Positions 34,705-44,584 are shown, numbered from the stretch's first letter. The stretch is DNA of 58,635 bases from Oxalobacteraceae bacterium (GCA_947466695.1 CANIFC010000003.1:1-58635), one strand, 5' to 3'. The notes: generated by a model from the sequence alone, not told the origin. Translations and numbers: made by a program.

Positions 34705-35436
34705 ATGAAAAAACTATTACTCTGTGCCGCGATAGCAGCAACTTTCACTGGCAATCTTGCTTATGCAGAAGATGCCAAGCCGGATAACGAACTTGCATTT
34801 AATGTTGGCGCGGTCACCGATTATCGCTTCCGCGGCATTTCACAAACCCGTCTCGACCCAGCGGTTTTCGGTGGCGCCGACTACACACACAATCCTAGCG
34901 GATTTTATGCCGGCACCTGGTTATCAAGCATCAAATGGACCAAAGACGCCGGTGGTAGCGGCAACGTTGAATGGGATTTGTATGCAGGTAAAAAAGGCGA
35001 GATCGTCAAGGATGTCTCGTATGACGTGGGCGTTCTGACCTACGTGTATCCATCGAACGGTTTAGTCACCAACGCCAACACCACAGAAATCTATGGCCAG
35101 CTTGGCTATGGTCCGGTCTATCTCAAGTATTCCCACTCAGTGACCAATCTGTTTGGTTTCGTCGACAGTAAAAACAGTGGTTATATCGATGCCGGTGCAA
35201 GCTTTGAAGTCGTACCGGGCTATACGCTGGGACTGCACTACGGACATCAGTCGGTCAAGAATAATGGTGCCTCTTCTTATGACGACTGGAAAGTGGGCGT
35301 CACCAAGGAATTTTTCGGCGTAAATTTCAACCTGGCAGCCATTGGCACCAATGCGGACAAGCAGCTGTATGTCACACCGGCCCGCAAGTTCACAGGCAAG
35401 ACCGCCCTTGTCCTGTCTGCTGTCAAATCATTCTAA
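34705..35436 (+). CDS. TorF-family putative porin
   Basis: 243 aa from the ATG at 34705 with AAGAGAGA upstream; the track start at 34594 lies upstream of the sigma-54 promoter and cannot be used from it. A signal peptide (MKKLLLCAAIAATFTGNLAYA) precedes the family start NELAFNVGAVTDYRFRGISQTRLDPAVFGGADYTH. The rest alternates beta strands and ends LVLSAVKSF with terminal Phe. It is predicted to be an outer-membrane barrel. Being first in a GlnK/AmtB operon with an NtrC site suggests it admits ammonium or small nitrogen compounds under nitrogen limitation; that is inference. Confidence 0.9.
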   Translation: MKKLLLCAAIAATFTGNLAYAEDAKPDNELAFNVGAVTDYRFRGISQTRLDPAVFGGADYTHNPSGFYAGTWLSSIKWTKDAGGSGNVEWDLYAGKKGEIVKDVSYDVGVLTYVYPSNGLVTNANTTEIYGQLGYGPVYLKYSHSVTNLFGFVDSKNSGYIDAGASFEVVPGYTLGLHYGHQSVKNNGASSYDDWKVGVTKEFFGVNFNLAAIGTNADKQLYVTPARKFTGKTALVLSAVKSF

Positions 35437-35790
<354 letters not shown>

Positions 35791-35808
35791 TTGGCATACG
35801 GAGAATCC

Positions 35809-37350
35809 ATGAAAAAATTCATTACACACGTACTTGCTGCCAGCGTCTTGTTGCTGTCGGCAGGTTTTTCTTCCTCCGCTATCGGCGCAGACGAAACCAC
35901 TGCGGCATCAATGCCAGCAGCGGGCTCCGCCACGACTTCCGCGATCGCAGAATTACCCCCAGCGGTTCCCACTGCGTTGGCTGAAGTCAGTCCGGCTGCC
36001 GAAGTGGTGGCAGCTGCACCAGCACCCAATAAAGGCGATACCGCCTGGATGATGGTGTCGACCATGCTGGTTATCCTGATGACTATCCCTGGCCTGGCCT
36101 TGTTTTACGGCGGACTGGTGCGCTCCAAGAATATGCTGTCGATCCTGATGCAGGTCTTCATGATCTTCGCCGTCATTGTCGTGTTGTGGTGTATTTATGG
36201 CTACTCACTGGCTTTCACTGAGGGGGGTAAATTCATCGGTTCCTTCGATCGCCTCTTTCTTAACGGTATCTGGGATCCGGTCAAGGGCAGTTTCTCGACT
36301 GCAGCGACGTTTAGCAAAGGTGTTGTCCTTCCCGAATTTGTCTACGTCGCCTTCCAGGCAACTTTCGCCGCGATTACCTGTAGCCTGATCATCGGCGCCT
36401 TTGCTGAACGCGCCAAATTTACCGCCGTCCTGTTTTTTATCGTCTTGTGGTTCACCTTCAGTTATTTGCCGGTCGCTCATATGGTCTGGTTCTGGACTGG
36501 TCCGGACGCGATCAAAGATGCTGCCACACTGGTCACTGAAACTGCCAAAGCCGGCTTCCTGTTCCAAAAAGGTGCGCTTGATTTTGCCGGTGGCACCGTC
36601 GTACATATCAACGCCGCAGTTGCTGGTCTGGTTGGTGCATTCCTGATCGGTAAACGGGTTGGTTATGGCAAAGAAGCGATGGCACCACACTCATTGACGA
36701 TGACCATGATCGGTGCGTCCCTGTTGTGGGTAGGCTGGTTTGGTTTCAATGCAGGTTCGGCACTGGAAGCCAATGATATTGCCGGCCTGGCTTTCATCAA
36801 TACCTTGCTGGCAACTGCTGCAGCAACTGTCTCCTGGGTGTTTGGCGAATGGATGTCCAAAGGTAAGCCCTCCATGCTCGGTGGCGCTTCCGGTGCGGTA
36901 GCCGGTCTGGTTGCCATCACTCCGGCCTGCGGTTTCGTTGGCCCGATGGGCGCCCTGATCATCGGTTTACTTTCCGGTGTGGTCTGCCTGTGGGGTGTCA
37001 ATGGCCTCAAGCGCCTGCTCGGTGCAGATGATTCCCTCGACGTGTTCGGTGTACATGGCGTCGGCGGTATCCTCGGTGCCTTGCTGACTGGTGTGTTTGC
37101 CGCCCCTTCACTGGGTGGACAAGGCATCATGGACTACGTTACCAACAAGGCGTCCGCAGATCCTTACTCGATCATCGGTCAGGTCACTGTGCAGGCCACG
37201 GCAGTCGGTACGACCATCCTCTGGTCGGCCGTCGTTTCCATCATCGCCTTTAAATTGGTCGACCTGATCGTTGGCTTGCGGGTTCCGGAAGATGAAGAGC
37301 GCGAAGGTCTGGATATTTCCAGCCACGGCGAGTCTGCCTATCACGCGTAA
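35809..37350 (+). CDS. amtB: ammonium transporter
   Basis: 513 aa from the ATG at 35809 (ACGGAG upstream, 18 bp after glnK). A signal-like hydrophobic start (AASVLLLSAGFSSSAIGA) and an Ala-rich segment give an about 80-residue extension before the Amt core (DTAWMMVSTMLVILMTIPGLALFYGGLVRSKN). Eleven core TM segments follow. The twin pore histidines are in GGTVVHINAAVAGLVGA and DVFGVHGVGGILGALLTG. It moves ammonium inward across the inner membrane and is gated by GlnK. A terminator follows at about 105 bp. Confidence 0.96.
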   Translation: MKKFITHVLAASVLLLSAGFSSSAIGADETTAASMPAAGSATTSAIAELPPAVPTALAEVSPAAEVVAAAPAPNKGDTAWMMVSTMLVILMTIPGLALFYGGLVRSKNMLSILMQVFMIFAVIVVLWCIYGYSLAFTEGGKFIGSFDRLFLNGIWDPVKGSFSTAATFSKGVVLPEFVYVAFQATFAAITCSLIIGAFAERAKFTAVLFFIVLWFTFSYLPVAHMVWFWTGPDAIKDAATLVTETAKAGFLFQKGALDFAGGTVVHINAAVAGLVGAFLIGKRVGYGKEAMAPHSLTMTMIGASLLWVGWFGFNAGSALEANDIAGLAFINTLLATAAATVSWVFGEWMSKGKPSMLGGASGAVAGLVAITPACGFVGPMGALIIGLLSGVVCLWGVNGLKRLLGADDSLDVFGVHGVGGILGALLTGVFAAPSLGGQGIMDYVTNKASADPYSIIGQVTVQATAVGTTILWSAVVSIIAFKLVDLIVGLRVPEDEEREGLDISSHGESAYHA

Positions 37351-37456
37351 TTTCTTGAGTGCCTATTCTGCAGTAGTCAATCTGCAGAGTTGAATTTTTA
37401 TCGGTTTCATAGCGGGTATCCTCAGTCTGTGCTTAGAGCGCATAGCTGATTTTATA

Positions 37457-37483
37457 AGCACCTCTCCGGAGGTGCTTTTTTTT
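37457..37483 (+). terminator. intrinsic terminator after amtB
   Basis: Stem AGCACCTC / GAGGTGCT with TCCG loop, followed by eight T. Confidence 0.93.
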
Positions 37484-37739
37484 CGCCTGATTAACTATAT
37501 GAACAACGATTCTATTTCGCTAAAAAAATGGAAACTATCTTTCTTTTTTATCATTTTTTAAACAAAATAACAACGAAAATACATGCTTTTAAGCAAAATT
37601 CTGAATTATTTACCAACTCAACTGCACAACATGACACACTCAAAAAAATTGGCGTAGGGAAAGCCCTACATCTTCACTAGAAAGTGGTGTCGACGATAGT
37701 GCTTGTCTCTCCAGATAAAACTCACGGATAACGAAGGTA
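37484..37739. promoter_or_regulatory. upstream region of the chemotaxis block
   Basis: An AT-rich 256-bp leader that includes a small perfect hairpin GTAGGG-AAAG-CCCTAC (37654-37669). It should carry the cheR promoter. I could not identify a convincing sigma-28 or sigma-70 element. Confidence 0.4.
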
Positions 37740-38612
37740 ATGATGCTTGAAGCAACAGGACAGCGGCGTACTGCCATTTTACGGGGTGGACATTTTCCCG
37801 CTACGGATGCAGTGCTCAATGATCAGGAATTTGCGCAGTTCTGCGGGCTGATCTATCGCATTGCCGGCATCAGCATGTCCGCCGCCAAGAAACCCTTGAT
37901 TTCAAGCCGGCTGGCCAAGCGGGTCAAGTTTCATCAACTGGCGAGCTACGGTGACTATTACCGCATGATTACCTCGGCAACAGGCCTGGATGAATTGCAG
38001 ATTGCCGTCGATTCACTCACGACCAACGAAACGCATTTTTTTCGTGAACCCAAGCACTTTGACTTCTTGCGCCAGCGCGTCATTCCGTCCCGGCAAGCCG
38101 GCCGCGGCTTGCGCGTGTGGAGCGCGGCCTGCTCCAGCGGCGAAGAGCCTTACAGCATCGCCATGCTGTTTGACGAACTGATGGGCAGCGAACCATGGGA
38201 AGTGGTCGCTTCCGACATCAGCTCGCGAATTCTGGACCGCGCGCGTAGCGGCTTGTTTCCCATGGAGCGCATGCCGGAAATTCCTAAACCGTATTTAAGC
38301 CGTTATTGCCTCAAAGGTACTGGCGAATATGACGGCAGCTTGCTCATTGAGAAAAACCTGCGTGAGCGCGTGCGCTTCATGCCACATAACCTGACCGAAA
38401 TAGCGCCTAAATTGGGCCTGTTTGATGTGATTTTCTTGCGTAACGTCATGATCTATTTTGACGCAGAAACCAAGCGCCAGGTTGTATCACGCTTACTGCC
38501 ACTGCTGCGTCCGGGCGGGTATTTTCTGGTTGGACATTCAGAAACACTCAATGGCGTAACCGATGCCGTCAAGCTGGTTCAGCCCGCTGTTTACCAAAAA
38601 CCGAACGGGTGA
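37740..38612 (+). CDS. cheR: chemotaxis protein methyltransferase
   Basis: 290 aa; ATGs at 37740 and 37743 are alternatives, with GAAGG just upstream. The N-terminal helical domain (about 25-85) includes the receptor-recognition region KKPLISSRLAKRVKFH. The SAM-binding methyltransferase domain (about 90-285) has VDSLTTNETHFFREPKHF, LRVWSAACSSGEEPYSIAM and DVIFLRNVMIYFD. It methylates glutamates on chemoreceptors for adaptation. Its stop overlaps the GTG of a doubtful small frame. It is the first gene of a block with cheB, cheY, cheA, two cheW and five receptors. Confidence 0.96.
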   Translation: MMLEATGQRRTAILRGGHFPATDAVLNDQEFAQFCGLIYRIAGISMSAAKKPLISSRLAKRVKFHQLASYGDYYRMITSATGLDELQIAVDSLTTNETHFFREPKHFDFLRQRVIPSRQAGRGLRVWSAACSSGEEPYSIAMLFDELMGSEPWEVVASDISSRILDRARSGLFPMERMPEIPKPYLSRYCLKGTGEYDGSLLIEKNLRERVRFMPHNLTEIAPKLGLFDVIFLRNVMIYFDAETKRQVVSRLLPLLRPGGYFLVGHSETLNGVTDAVKLVQPAVYQKPNG

Positions 38613-38809
38613 ATAAAACGTCGCCTTGTAGTACTTCTGTTCGCGATGCTGAAAAGAGCGATGGCCGTCAGCGACACACCAATTATCTTGTTCCAGCTGG
38701 TTCCTGCACCGTGATACCGCTCAAGCGGCCGTATCGTGACCGGAGCGCGAAGCCAAGAACCTGGCCTGAACCACTCCCGCTTTTTGCACTCATCAAGAGC
38801 TCACTGTAA
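38609..38809 (+). CDS. doubtful small ORF between cheR and cheB
   Basis: 66 codons from a GTG that overlaps the cheR stop (GTGA). The sequence is rich in Arg, Pro and Ser and shows no family. This is the slot where related clusters carry cheD, but no CheD motif is visible in any frame, so it could be a deletion scar. It may not be translated. Confidence 0.25.
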   Translation: MNKTSPCSTSVRDAEKSDGRQRHTNYLVPAGSCTVIPLKRPYRDRSAKPRTWPEPLPLFALIKSSL

Positions 38810-38820
38810 GGTCAAAAAAT

Positions 38821-39906
38821 ATGTCTGCCCGTATAACAGTATTGATTGTTGACGATTCCGCTGTCGTGCGTCAGGTACTTACCGCCATTTTGGAAAAAGA
38901 CTCCAGCATCGAGGTGATGGGTGCCGCGGCAGACCCGCTCTTTGCCATTGAGCGCATGCGCGCGCGCTGGCCCGATGTGATTGTGCTTGACGTAGAAATG
39001 CCGCGTATGGACGGTATTACTTTCCTGAAAAAACTCATGGCGGAGCGCCCGACACCGGTCGTAATCTGCTCTACCCTGACGGAAAAAAACGCCGCCACTA
39101 CCATGCAAGCACTTGCCGCGGGTGCTGTCAGCATCATTCCCAAGCCTAAACTCGGGCTCAAGCAATTCTTGCAAGACAGTGCAGAAGATCTGGTCGGCGC
39201 CGTGAAGGCTGCAGCGCAAGCCAATGTAAGGCGGCTGGTGCCGTCGCGCAGCCTGCCACCGGTCGCGCCCAAGCTCACTGCCGATGCGGTGCTGCCGGCG
39301 TCTTCCCATGCCATGGCCGAGACGACTGACCGGGTTGTAGCTATCGGCACTTCAACCGGTGGCACGCAGGCGCTGGAAATGGTCCTGACGGCACTGCCAC
39401 GGGTGTGCCCTGGTATCGTCATCGTGCAGCACATGCCGGAAAAATTCACCGAGGCTTTTGCCAACCGTCTCAACAGCCTGTGCAAGATCGAGGTCAAGGA
39501 AGCCAGGTCCGGTGACCGCGTCATTGCGGGACGCGCGCTGATCGCCCCGGGCGGGCGCCACATGCTGCTCAAGCGCAGCGGCGCGCAGTACCACGTCGAC
39601 ATCATTGACGGACCGCTGGTGAGCCGTCACCGGCCTTCGGTCGATGTCCTGTTTCGCTCGGTCGCCAAGTGTGCCGGCAAGAACGTACTCGGCATCATCA
39701 TGACCGGTATGGGAGACGATGGCGCGCATGGCATGAAAGAGCTGCACGACATGGGTGCCCGCACCCTGGCGCAGGACGAAGCGAGCTGTGTGGTCTACGG
39801 CATGCCCAAGGAAGCGGTCAAACTGGGCGCAGTCGACCGCGTCTTGCCGCTGGCTGAAATTCATCTGGAAATCATCCGTGCATTGCATGGCGGCAATATT
39901 TCTTAA
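38821..39906 (+). CDS. cheB: chemotaxis response regulator protein-glutamate methylesterase
   Basis: 361 aa. The receiver domain (about 1-120) has [13 protein letters not shown], phosphorylated Asp in [13 protein letters not shown], Thr/Ser in VICSTLT and Lys in IIPKPK. The linker (about 125-165) leads to the methylesterase domain (about 170-355), with catalytic Ser in [13 protein letters not shown], His in [15 protein letters not shown] and Asp in [12 protein letters not shown]. It removes receptor methyl groups and can deamidate Gln. It has no C-terminal pentapeptide-binding extension of obvious kind. Confidence 0.96.
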   Translation: MSARITVLIVDDSAVVRQVLTAILEKDSSIEVMGAAADPLFAIERMRARWPDVIVLDVEMPRMDGITFLKKLMAERPTPVVICSTLTEKNAATTMQALAAGAVSIIPKPKLGLKQFLQDSAEDLVGAVKAAAQANVRRLVPSRSLPPVAPKLTADAVLPASSHAMAETTDRVVAIGTSTGGTQALEMVLTALPRVCPGIVIVQHMPEKFTEAFANRLNSLCKIEVKEARSGDRVIAGRALIAPGGRHMLLKRSGAQYHVDIIDGPLVSRHRPSVDVLFRSVAKCAGKNVLGIIMTGMGDDGAHGMKELHDMGARTLAQDEASCVVYGMPKEAVKLGAVDRVLPLAEIHLEIIRALHGGNIS

Positions 39907-40377
39907 CAATAATAATGTGACGCAAGGCAATATGTTTGCTATGATCAATAAAATACTTTTTGTAGGGCAATTCTTACATATTTGTTGCTACATAAAAATT
40001 GCATTTAATTATTTTTCCGCATGCTGCAGGCGCTCCTGTACAGAGGCACTCACAGTATGAAGCCATCATCAGAGAAATGATAAAACATGCAGATGCAAAG
40101 ATGTATTACCTGCATTCGTCATAATGAATAGCAACTGGAATAACGGAATAGTTTTTTATTCAGACCATTTGTCTAGTGGGGCTTTTACTTAAAAAAGAAC
40201 TTGTTGTTGATGTAAAACAACAGAATTGCTGATTTACTCGAAGTTATTTAATTAATTTTTAAAAAGTGGAACAAATTTTTCCAGATACTTTACCGATGCG
40301 ACTTGCCTAAAAAAAATACCTTGCGCTAAATAATTGTCAATAGAATTAGTTCATTAATTCACTTCAGAGGCTACTCA
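39907..40377. other. AT-rich noncoding gap between cheB and the next receptor
   Basis: 471 bp, clearly richer in A and T than the flanking genes. No terminator with a strong stem and no coding frame is visible. It probably carries the promoter for the receptor-cheY-STAS-cheA group. A transferred or unstable segment is possible. Confidence 0.5.
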
Positions 40378-41562
40378 GTGTCACAAAGTTTCAGTTCAAA
40401 ATTTGTAGCCGTTGCTACAGCCGTGCCGGCGATTGCCGCAATACTTGTTATCTTTACTTTCATCGAAAGTACATCGCTTGCTGTTGGCCTTGCCGCAGCG
40501 ATCGCTCTGGTATCTGTTGGCGCTGCATGGTGGGGCCTGTGGCAGTCCGGCATATCGCACCAGCGTCTTGAGGAAAATGTACGAGCCGAGTGTATTGATG
40601 GTCTGGACCTGTTGTGTGCCGAGGTACTTCCGCTCTGGTCCGGCGAGGTCGAGATCGCCCGCAGCCAGACCGAGCACTCCATCAATGATCTGGCGCTGCG
40701 CTTTGCCAACCTGTCCCAGCGTCTTGAATCGGCCGTAAGCGCCTCGCAAAACGCGACTGGCAACAGCAACACAAGCGGGCCCAAAGGCATCGTCCACCTG
40801 CTCAATGACAGCCAGACCGAGCTCAATTCCATCATCGTCTCGTTGCGCTCTGCGCTCACGGAAAAAGAAGCGCTGCTGCACGAAGTGCATGCCTTGTCAG
40901 GCTTCACCAAAGAGCTCAAGGAAATGGCCAACAACGTCGGCCTCATCGCCCAGCAGACCAATTTGCTCGCCCTCAACGCCGCCATTGAAGCGGCACGCGC
41001 CGGCGAGGTTGGTCGTGGCTTTGCCGTGGTGGCCAACGAAGTGCGCACGCTGGCCCGGCTCTCTGCCGACACCGGCAAAAAAATGACCGATACGGTCGAT
41101 ACCGTGAACAACGCAATCGTCAACACACTCAAGGTGTCGCAGCAGTACGCCGTACAGGATGCACAGATGGCGTCCCGTTCAGAGCAGGTGATTGACAATG
41201 TACTGGAACAATTCAGCGCTACCGCGACCGGCTTGAACGACTCAAGCGAAGTGCTGCGCAGCGAGAGCTTGCTGATACAAAACGAGATTTCCGAGGTTCT
41301 GGTGGCACTGCAGTTTCAGGACCGGGTCAGCCAGGTATTGGTGCATGTCCGTAACGACATCAATAAGCTCAACCAGACACTGGACGACTCCGGACAAGAC
41401 CTGGCCGAAGGCCTGATGCCAACACCCATCAATGTCAACGCCTGGATTGACGCACTACAGAAATCAAGCTCCATGCCAGAACAACATGCGATGCATGGTC
41501 GCACTACGGCGCCGGCGCCGGCGCCAGCACTGGCCAGCGAATCAGAAATTACATTTTTTTAG
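40378..41562 (+). CDS. short methyl-accepting chemotaxis protein
   Basis: 394 aa from GTG at 40378 (AGAGG upstream). Two adjacent TM segments (about 8-28 and 33-54) leave almost no periplasmic domain, so it probably senses from the cytosol or the membrane. No HAMP is recognised. The signalling core (about 180-240) has the hairpin tip [44 protein letters not shown] later [18 protein letters not shown] segment, then an Ala/Pro-rich tail ending EITFF, complete it. It is placed directly before cheY, STAS and cheA, so it may be the dedicated receptor of this pathway. It differs from the four FVHF-tailed receptors downstream. Confidence 0.88.
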   Translation: MSQSFSSKFVAVATAVPAIAAILVIFTFIESTSLAVGLAAAIALVSVGAAWWGLWQSGISHQRLEENVRAECIDGLDLLCAEVLPLWSGEVEIARSQTEHSINDLALRFANLSQRLESAVSASQNATGNSNTSGPKGIVHLLNDSQTELNSIIVSLRSALTEKEALLHEVHALSGFTKELKEMANNVGLIAQQTNLLALNAAIEAARAGEVGRGFAVVANEVRTLARLSADTGKKMTDTVDTVNNAIVNTLKVSQQYAVQDAQMASRSEQVIDNVLEQFSATATGLNDSSEVLRSESLLIQNEISEVLVALQFQDRVSQVLVHVRNDINKLNQTLDDSGQDLAEGLMPTPINVNAWIDALQKSSSMPEQHAMHGRTTAPAPAPALASESEITFF

Positions 41563-41582
41563 AGTTTAAGAGGACAAGCAAG

Positions 41583-41948
41583 ATGAAAACCGTTTTGATC
41601 GTGGATGACTCCATTTCACTGCGACAAGTTGTCGCCATTGCGCTCAAGGGTGCTGGTTATGCGGTCATTGAAGCCTGCGACGGCCTGGATGCATTGAAAA
41701 AGCTCGACGGGCAAAAAATTCATCTCATTATCAGCGACGTCAATATGCCCAATATGGACGGCATCACCTTTGTGGCCGAGGCAAAAAAACTGGCGGCCTA
41801 TAAATTTACTCCCATCATCATGCTCACTACCGAAGCTGGTGCGGAAAAGAAAACCGCTGGCCAGGCTGCGGGCGCCAAAGCCTGGATTGTCAAGCCATTC
41901 CAGCCAGCGCAGATGCTCTCTGCGGTGGCAAAGCTCATCCTGCCCTGA
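41583..41948 (+). CDS. cheY: CheY-like response regulator
   Basis: 121 aa, receiver only. Acidic pair and phospho-Asp: LIVDDSISLRQ and LIISDVNMPNMDG. Switch Thr is in IIMLTTEAG and Lys in WIVKPF. It lies between a receptor and a STAS/cheA pair, so CheA is its likely phosphodonor. In flagellar bacteria the phosphorylated form binds the motor switch, but an alternative pathway (for example type IV pili) cannot be excluded, since no flagellar genes are in the window. Confidence 0.93.
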   Translation: MKTVLIVDDSISLRQVVAIALKGAGYAVIEACDGLDALKKLDGQKIHLIISDVNMPNMDGITFVAEAKKLAAYKFTPIIMLTTEAGAEKKTAGQAAGAKAWIVKPFQPAQMLSAVAKLILP

Positions 41949-42056
41949 AGCGGCGGCAAAGCTCCATAAGAAAAAAATGACGTTAATGCAACGTTAACAA
42001 TCACAAAAGTTCCGGTAGCAGCAATAGTGCGCGAATGACTCACTAGGGAGAATCGT

Positions 42057-42380
42057 ATGGCAATGAGTATGAAACAGGGTGATGGCGGCGCTTGCTGCTG
42101 CACCATTGAGGGTGAGATGACGATTTACACGGCGCTGGAACTCAAAGAGCAGTTAATGGCCGCCCTGACGCAATGCAGCGCGCTGGAACTGTCCATGGCC
42201 GGAGTGGATGAAATTGATTCGGCCGGCTTACAGCTGCTGATGCTGACCAAGACCGAAGCCAAAGCCCAGGACAAAACCCTGAGCCTGTCCGACCATAGCG
42301 CCGCCGTACTCGACATCCTGGCCTTATGCAATCTGGAGAGCTTCTTTGGCGATCCTGTACTCATCCGCTCAAGAGGATAG
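42057..42380 (+). CDS. STAS-domain protein (anti-sigma-factor-antagonist-like)
   Basis: 107 aa with GGGAGAATCGT upstream of the ATG. It is a single STAS domain: TIEGEMTIYTALELKEQLMAAL, CSALELSMAGVDEIDSAGLQLLMLTKTEA. The position of SpoIIAA Ser58 is the Ser of EIDSAG, so it could be phosphorylated. An unusual Cys cluster (GGACCCTIEG) is near the N-terminus. It ends 5 bp before cheA, so it is translationally close to it. STAS proteins occur next to cheA in some proteobacterial chemosensory clusters; their role there is unclear. Confidence 0.9.
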   Translation: MAMSMKQGDGGACCCTIEGEMTIYTALELKEQLMAALTQCSALELSMAGVDEIDSAGLQLLMLTKTEAKAQDKTLSLSDHSAAVLDILALCNLESFFGDPVLIRSRG

Positions 42381-42385
42381 ATCCT

Positions 42386-44584
42386 ATGAATCTCGACGAC
42401 GCATTACAGACCTTCATTGCCGAAAGCCGCGAACTGCTGCAGGACATGGAAGAGGCGCTACTGCAAATTGAACAGGCCCCCGACGACGCCGACACGCTCA
42501 ACGCGATCTTTCGCGCAGCCCACACCATCAAGGGCTCGGCGGGCCTGTTCGGGCTCGATGACATTGTCGCCTTTACCCATGTAGCCGAAAGCGTACTGGA
42601 CAAGGTGCGCGGCGGCGAACTACGGGTCGACGCGACACTGGTGGCATTGTTGCTGGCCTGGGGTGACCAGGTCAACGAACTGGTTAACCATGCCGCCGAT
42701 GGTACTGACCTGAGCGACAGCACGCGTAATATCAGCCAGACGCTGGTGGATCAGCTCAACGTCTATCTTGGCGGTAATAAGCACGCATCAGCCACTGGCA
42801 CCAAGATGCCGGTGGCCTATGAAATACCCTCCGTCACCGAAGGCGGCGGTGAGGTTGAAACCGATCTCTGGCATATTTCGCTGCGCTTCGGACCCGATGT
42901 CCTGCGCAGCGGCATGGATCCGCTGTCGTTCATCCGCTATCTGGCGACGCAAGGCGAAATTCACCATCTCCTGACCCTGTTTGACCACATGCCGGCAGCG
43001 GCCGAGATGGATCCGGAAAGCTGTTACCTCGGTTTCGAAATCAGCTTCAAGAGCACTGCCGACAAGGCAACCATTGAAAGTGTCTTCGAATTCGTGCGCG
43101 ATGACTGCCAGATACGCATCATGCCGCCGCACAGCAAGATCACCGAATATCTGCAATTTATTGCCAATATGCCGGGAGAGCAACTGCGCGTAGGTGAAAT
43201 GCTGGTCCGCTGCGGCACCCTGACACAGTATGAGCTGGAAACTGCGCTCGCCTTGCAGACTGCAGAAGCAACCGGGCGTCCACGCCAGATCGGCGAAGTG
43301 CTGGTTGCCGCCAAACTGGTACCACCGCCAGTCATGACTGCCGTTCTCGAGAAACAACGCCAGGTCAAGGAGGGCAAGAGTGTCGAAACCAACCTGATCA
43401 GGGTCGACGCCGACAAGCTTGACCAGCTGATCAATCTGGTCGGTGAACTCATCATTGCCGGCGCCGGTGCCAACCTGGTCGCGCAGCGCGCCGGCGTGCC
43501 CGAATTGCTTGAAGCCACCGCCACCCTGTCAGGGCTGGTGGAAGAGGTGCGCGATATTGCGCTGACCCTGCGCATGGTACAGATCGGCGGTACGTTCAGC
43601 CGTTTTCAGCGCGTCGTACGCGATGTCGGAAATGCGCTGGGTAAGGATATCGAGCTGGTCATCAGTGGCGCCGAGACCGAACTGGATAAGACCGTGGTAG
43701 AGAAAATCGGCGATCCGCTCACCCACCTGGTACGCAATTCGATGGACCATGGCATTGAACCAGCCGAGGTTCGCCTGGCCAGGGGTAAACCGGCCAAAGG
43801 GACACTCAGGCTCAATGCCTACCACGATGCCGGCAGCGTCGTGATCGAAGTGTCGGACGACGGTGGCGGACTGAACAAGGAACGTATCCTCAGAAAAGCT
43901 AATGAGCGCGGGCTGATCAGCGAAGGCACCATCCTGAGCGACAAGGAAATACACAACCTCATTTTTGAGGCTGGCTTTTCTACCGCCGATGCCGTCAGCG
44001 ACCTCTCTGGCCGGGGCGTGGGCATGGACGTGGTACGCCGCAATATCGAAGCCTTGCGCGGTACCGTCAATCTGGAAAGTATTGAGGGTCAGGGCAGCAC
44101 GGTACGCATACGCTTGCCACTGACGCTGGCCATCATCGACGGTTTTCTGGTCGGCGTAGGTAACGCCGCCTACATCATCCCGCTCGATGTCGTGGTGGAG
44201 TGCATAGAACTCAGTAGCGAAGACCGCGACAGCGGTGACCGCCACTACATTAATTTGCGTGGTGAAGTCTTGCCGTACTGCCGCCTGCGCGAACACTTTG
44301 ACATTGAAGGCCAGCCGGTGCGGCGGGAAAACATCGTCGTCGTACGTCATGGTGAGCAGAAATTTGGTCTGGTGGTCGACAAGCTGATGGGTGAATTTCA
44401 GACCGTCATCAAGCCGCTTGGCAGTATTTTTAAGCACGTCCAGGGTATCGGCGGATCCACTATTTTAGGTAGCGGTGAAGTGGCACTGATTCTTGATATT
44501 CCGGGATTGATGAAACAGGTCGCGGCCAATACAGAAATGCAAGCTGGCGCTATAAGTCTGTCAGCGTTATCCAAGGCAAGTTGA
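42386..44584 (+). CDS. cheA: chemotaxis histidine kinase CheA with inserted MshEN-like module
   Basis: 732 aa from the ATG at 42386 (AGAGGA upstream); the track start at 42326 overlaps the STAS gene. P1/Hpt (1-105) has phospho-His46 in RAAHTIKGSAGLFGL. A P2-like domain (about 160-258) reads LWHISLRFGPDVLRSGMDPLSFIRYLA. Residues 268-324 hold two 24-residue MshEN-like motifs. P3 dimerisation (about 335-400), P4 ATPase (about 400-590, HLVRNSMDHGIEP, DDGGGLN, GRGVGMDVV) and P5 CheW-like (about 595-725) follow. It autophosphorylates under receptor control and passes phosphate to CheY and CheB. The insert could make kinase activity respond to c-di-GMP. Confidence 0.95.
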   Translation: MNLDDALQTFIAESRELLQDMEEALLQIEQAPDDADTLNAIFRAAHTIKGSAGLFGLDDIVAFTHVAESVLDKVRGGELRVDATLVALLLAWGDQVNELVNHAADGTDLSDSTRNISQTLVDQLNVYLGGNKHASATGTKMPVAYEIPSVTEGGGEVETDLWHISLRFGPDVLRSGMDPLSFIRYLATQGEIHHLLTLFDHMPAAAEMDPESCYLGFEISFKSTADKATIESVFEFVRDDCQIRIMPPHSKITEYLQFIANMPGEQLRVGEMLVRCGTLTQYELETALALQTAEATGRPRQIGEVLVAAKLVPPPVMTAVLEKQRQVKEGKSVETNLIRVDADKLDQLINLVGELIIAGAGANLVAQRAGVPELLEATATLSGLVEEVRDIALTLRMVQIGGTFSRFQRVVRDVGNALGKDIELVISGAETELDKTVVEKIGDPLTHLVRNSMDHGIEPAEVRLARGKPAKGTLRLNAYHDAGSVVIEVSDDGGGLNKERILRKANERGLISEGTILSDKEIHNLIFEAGFSTADAVSDLSGRGVGMDVVRRNIEALRGTVNLESIEGQGSTVRIRLPLTLAIIDGFLVGVGNAAYIIPLDVVVECIELSSEDRDSGDRHYINLRGEVLPYCRLREHFDIEGQPVRRENIVVVRHGEQKFGLVVDKLMGEFQTVIKPLGSIFKHVQGIGGSTILGSGEVALILDIPGLMKQVAANTEMQAGAISLSALSKAS
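43187..43357 (+). other. putative c-di-GMP-binding MshEN module encoded within cheA
   Basis: Codons 268-324 read RVGEMLVRCGTLTQYELETALALQ, a 9-residue linker, then QIGEVLVAAKLVPPPVMTAVLEKQ. The published MshEN consensus is RLGxxLxxxxxLxxxxLxxxLxxQ, usually twice. Motif 1 fits every position except a conservative V for L; motif 2 has R to Q, L to I, and V and M for two Leu. Function is inference. Confidence 0.6.

Noticed and set aside
43529-44437. 302-aa minus-strand ORF opposite cheA
   Set aside because: Shadow of the conserved CheA kinase and CheW-like domains.
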